The notes under the pieces: generated by a model
The model's input: the letters and a program-made list of their open reading frames with translations, nothing else
The model's database searches: none
Told to the model about the DNA's origin: nothing
Assembly (NCBI GenBank): GCA_944326625.1
Contig: CALVER010000082.1
Coordinates: 1 to 6,528 of the forward strand
Direction: 5' to 3'
DNA from: Candidatus Gastranaerophilales bacterium
GTDB lineage: Bacteria; Cyanobacteriota; Vampirovibrionia; Gastranaerophilales; Gastranaerophilaceae
DNA: 6,528 nt
Part shown: positions 4,062-6,528 of the stretch, piece after piece
Layout of the letters: the number at the start of each line of letters is the position of its first letter
Position numbering within the stretch: the stretch's first letter is position 1
Made by a program: the position numbers and the translations under genes

Positions 4062-6089
4062 ATTAAAAAGCATCTATTAATATCATCAATTATAGCATTG
4101 AGTTTAACAGGTATTGCGGCAAATGCTGCAATGACGCCGGAGGTTAACGCCTTGTATCAGGAAGCATGTTCTGCGGAATATCAGAACAATTTTCCGGATG
4201 CGATTGAAAAATTAAAAAAAGCAATTACGTTAGCCGGCAACGACAGCATGTTATACACCAAACTTGCCGGTATATATTCTGATTTAGGCGAATATGATTT
4301 GGCTTTGCAGGCTTATTCCAAAGTTTTGGAATTAAAGCCGGATGATGCATTTGTTTATATAAGTGTCGGAAGTATTTATGAAACACAAGGCAAATACAAA
4401 GAGGCTCTGGCGGCATATAATAAGGCAATACAGATTTTTCCGGAATACAAATACAATTATTTAAATATTGCAAATGTTCAATATAAAATGCAGGATTACA
4501 AAACCGCTGTGGAAAGTTACGGCAAGTTTTTGGAAATTTATCCTCAACACAGAGAAGCGCGGGAAAATATTGCATCTGCCTATCTTGTTTTGGATATGCC
4601 TGAAAAAGCTGTTAAGGAATACACAACTTTATACAACAAAAATAATTCAGCATTTAGAGATTACGCAAATTACGGAATAGCTTTGGTAAAAACCGGCGAT
4701 TATTCAAAAGGCTCTGAAATCTTGGAAAAAGCAGTTGAACTGGATCCCGAAAACACATCTTGTCATATTAGTCTTGCGCTTGCATACCAGGAACTTGGCA
4801 ATAATGATTTGGCTCTTGAACAATATGCAATTGTGTTTAAACAACTTCCGAATTTACATTCCATAAGGCTTGATTATGCAAATCTTCTGGCGGATATGAA
4901 GAAAAATGCAGAGGCAATTGAACAGTATAAAATTTATGCACAAAATTATCCGACGGACGCAAGAGTTTATAAAAATATGGCAATTGTGTATAAGCGTATA
5001 AATGATTTGGATTCTGCGATTGATAATTTTGAAAAAACACTTGCCATAAAATCCGATGATACAGATGTGAAAAAAGATTTGGCGGAATGTTACCATGCCA
5101 AAAAGGATTATATATCCGCTTTAAAATATTATGATGAAGTTTTGAAGGTTAAGCCTGATGATTTGGAAGCAAAAACAAATAAGGCTTTTGCACTCCATGC
5201 ATTGGATCAATATGATGAAGCAATTGCTTTGTATGAAGAGGTTTTGAGTATAAAAAGCAATCCGACCGTAGATTCAAATTTGACAAAAGCAATTGTGGCA
5301 CAAGGTTTTGTATCTTTGAATGCGAAGAATTATTCAAAGGCGTCAGAGTATTTCCAAAAAGCGGTAGCGCGTAATTCTGCGGATGATTACGCATACTACG
5401 GATTGGCAAAATCCTTAAGAGGCTTGGGGGTAAATGATAAAGCATCGGAAATGTATGAAAAAGCAATTGCCTTAAATCCTGATAAATCATTATACAGCAC
5501 GGAATACGGTGAATTTATATCTTCGTTGTACAGTCGTCAGCAGAATGTAAATGATGCTGATGGTACTGATTTACCTGAAATTTCTTTGAATGATAACGGT
5601 GATATTCAGGCAAAACCGGTTGATTTGTCAAAGAGTAAAGATTTAGTGACTCTTGGTGATGAAAATTACAGGAAAAAAGATTTTGATCTTGCCGTAAAAA
5701 ATTATCAGGAGGCGCTTGCGATCAACCCTAACGACGAAGTTACACTGCTTAAAATCGGTAATATTTACGGCATGAAAAATGACAACAAAACTGCCGCTGA
5801 ATTTTACAAACGTGCAATTGTTGTGAAACCGGATTATGCGGACGGGTGGTTTAATCTTGGTTTAGCCTATGCAAATGAAAAGAATTATCCCGAGGCCAAA
5901 AAATCTTTCGGCAAAGTGGTTGAATTAAAGCCTGATTATGCTTATGCCTATTATGCTCTGGCAATAGCTTACGAGACAGAGGAAAACAAACCTGAGGCTT
6001 TGAAGTATTACAAATTATTCCTGCAATATAATAAAGATGCGGAAAACGTTGCACAGGTTCAGGATAAAATAAGAAGTCTGGAAAAATGA
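4062..6089 (+). CDS. Exported protein with about 17 tetratricopeptide repeats, probable AUU start
   Basis: With a start at ATT 4062 the product is 675 residues. Residues 1-22 form a clean signal peptide: a KKH n-region, a hydrophobic core LLISSIIALSLTGIA, and an AxA-type site (ANA before A23). Thirteen TPR units fill 27-474; all are 34 residues except unit 12, which is about 40. A polar, acidic 49-residue linker follows (475-523), then four more TPRs (524-659) and a short tail ending KIRSLEK. The protein is a secreted or periplasmic binding scaffold with no visible enzyme domain. The frame stays open up to an ATG at 4002, but that ATG and the one at 4023 precede the predicted transcription start and lack a Shine-Dalgarno. 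Starting at ATG 4131 would lose the signal peptide. Its stop overlaps the next start (ATGA), so it is probably translationally coupled to the lipoprotein gene. The reading frame is certain; the start codon is an inference. Confidence 0.92.
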   Translation: MKKHLLISSIIALSLTGIAANAAMTPEVNALYQEACSAEYQNNFPDAIEKLKKAITLAGNDSMLYTKLAGIYSDLGEYDLALQAYSKVLELKPDDAFVYISVGSIYETQGKYKEALAAYNKAIQIFPEYKYNYLNIANVQYKMQDYKTAVESYGKFLEIYPQHREARENIASAYLVLDMPEKAVKEYTTLYNKNNSAFRDYANYGIALVKTGDYSKGSEILEKAVELDPENTSCHISLALAYQELGNNDLALEQYAIVFKQLPNLHSIRLDYANLLADMKKNAEAIEQYKIYAQNYPTDARVYKNMAIVYKRINDLDSAIDNFEKTLAIKSDDTDVKKDLAECYHAKKDYISALKYYDEVLKVKPDDLEAKTNKAFALHALDQYDEAIALYEEVLSIKSNPTVDSNLTKAIVAQGFVSLNAKNYSKASEYFQKAVARNSADDYAYYGLAKSLRGLGVNDKASEMYEKAIALNPDKSLYSTEYGEFISSLYSRQQNVNDADGTDLPEISLNDNGDIQAKPVDLSKSKDLVTLGDENYRKKDFDLAVKNYQEALAINPNDEVTLLKIGNIYGMKNDNKTAAEFYKRAIVVKPDYADGWFNLGLAYANEKNYPEAKKSFGKVVELKPDYAYAYYALAIAYETEENKPEALKYYKLFLQYNKDAENVAQVQDKIRSLEK

Positions 6090-6496
6090 AGAAATTAGTT
6101 CTTTGTTTAGCTGTATTTTTAATTGTTTTTTGCACATGCGGCTGCAACCGTGACAAAGCGGCAATACTGTTTAACCGTGACAAAATTACGGTTGATAATG
6201 TTATGAACTACAGTACGGTATTCCGGCCGAATGAGAGGATATATTACCTTGTAATCATACCGAAAAAGATTAAAACCCGCGCCATAAATATTCAGGTAAT
6301 TAAAAAAGACAACAAATATATGACATTAGGGTATAACCTTTACTGGAGTTATTCAGCGGTGTTAAAGGATGATCAGATGTATTATTACGATGATTATGTC
6401 GTGATATCGCAGCCCGGATTGTATATTATGAAGGTGTTTTCAAAAGATAATCCGCAAAAGACGCTTTGTATGGCGCAATTTTTGGTGCAGGAATAG
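6086..6496 (+). CDS. Putative small lipoprotein, function unknown
   Basis: A 136-residue protein beginning MKKLVLCLAVFLIVFCTCGC, a positively charged start plus hydrophobic core typical of export. Cysteines lie at 16, 18 and 20. C20, preceded by T-C-G, is the best lipidation candidate, but T at -3 is atypical for a lipobox, so lipoprotein status is likely rather than certain. The mature part is rich in alternating hydrophobic and aromatic residues. It ends with a strand pair around PGLYIMKVF (about 110-118) and CMAQFLV (128-134), which resembles the last strands of an immunoglobulin-like beta-sandwich; that fold is inferred. It overlaps the exported TPR gene by four bases (ATGA), and GGA upstream can serve as a weak ribosome binding site. 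The shared operon suggests that the two products act together at the cell envelope. I do not recognise a named family. Confidence 0.88.
   Translation: MKKLVLCLAVFLIVFCTCGCNRDKAAILFNRDKITVDNVMNYSTVFRPNERIYYLVIIPKKIKTRAINIQVIKKDNKYMTLGYNLYWSYSAVLKDDQMYYYDDYVVISQPGLYIMKVFSKDNPQKTLCMAQFLVQE
6146..6184 (+). repeat. In-frame 12-bp direct repeat in the lipoprotein gene
   Basis: AACCGTGACAAA occurs at 6146-6157 and again at 6173-6184, 27 bp apart and in the same frame, encoding NRDK twice just after the lipidation cysteine. The exact nucleotide identity suggests a local duplication or slippage event, though such a short match could be coincidental. Confidence 0.5.
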
Positions 6497-6524
6497 ATTT
6501 TGGGCTTGAAAAATTCGGAGAAAA

Positions 6525-6528
6525 ATGT
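6525..6528 (+). CDS. Probable start of a downstream gene, cut by window edge
   Basis: GGAG (6517-6520) is four bases before an ATG at 6525, 28 bases after the lipoprotein stop codon. No terminator hairpin lies between, so this would be the third gene of the exported-TPR operon. Only the start codon is visible, so the product is unknown. Confidence 0.5.

Noticed and set aside
4225..5490. Several minus-strand open frames of 67-116 codons under the exported TPR gene
   Set aside because: They are antisense shadows of a TPR coding region. None shows a ribosome binding site and family-like sequence together, and they mutually overlap.
6497..6524. A terminator after the lipoprotein gene
   Set aside because: No hairpin followed by a T run is visible in the 28 bases before the next ATG.

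Overview
This AT-rich window encodes ordinary bacterial genes in the standard code (TGA ends two of them). It holds one housekeeping gene, mnmE, and five other genes or gene starts of poorly known function. Two long tetratricopeptide-repeat (TPR) proteins dominate. The AT-rich composition, abundant TPR proteins, exported TPR/lipoprotein pair and leaderless-looking starts would fit an uncultured gut-type lineage such as Vampirovibrionia/Melainabacteria (Gastranaerophilales). That placement is only a guess: nothing in the window is diagnostic.

Layout, left half. A possible leftward promoter lies at the extreme left edge. A 107-residue winged-helix-like protein (93-416, +) converges with mnmE (418-1758, -), with a single base between the stop codons. 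mnmE diverges from a 583-residue cytoplasmic protein made almost entirely of 17 TPR units (1803-3554, +). The 44 bp between the two start codons contains a perfect 9-bp inverted repeat. Each arm reads as the -10 of one promoter and the -35 of the opposite promoter. Both predicted transcripts begin at, or one base from, their AUG, so both mRNAs look leaderless. The first gene has the same geometry.

Layout, right half. A 52-residue gene that is easy to overlook (3613-3771, -) has a good Shine-Dalgarno site, an extended -10 promoter and a terminator with a T-tract. An AT-rich regulatory interval follows, with a 15-bp direct repeat on a 38-bp register and a 16-bp palindrome. A second TPR protein (4062-6089, +), this time with a signal peptide, comes next. 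It has a strong promoter and Shine-Dalgarno site, but the codon at the correct distance is ATT, so the start is probably a rare AUU. It overlaps by ATGA with a small putative lipoprotein (6086-6496, +). Another gene seems to start at the right edge (6525), which makes a co-transcribed cell-envelope set.

How they may work together: MnmE is independent tRNA-modification housekeeping. The exported TPR protein and the lipoprotein probably act together outside the cytoplasm, with the TPR solenoid as a protein-binding scaffold. The cytoplasmic TPR protein, the winged-helix protein and the 52-residue protein have no assignable function. The most unusual content is at the level of gene expression: a mirror-symmetric promoter pair, leaderless starts, the probable AUU start and the repeat-rich control region.
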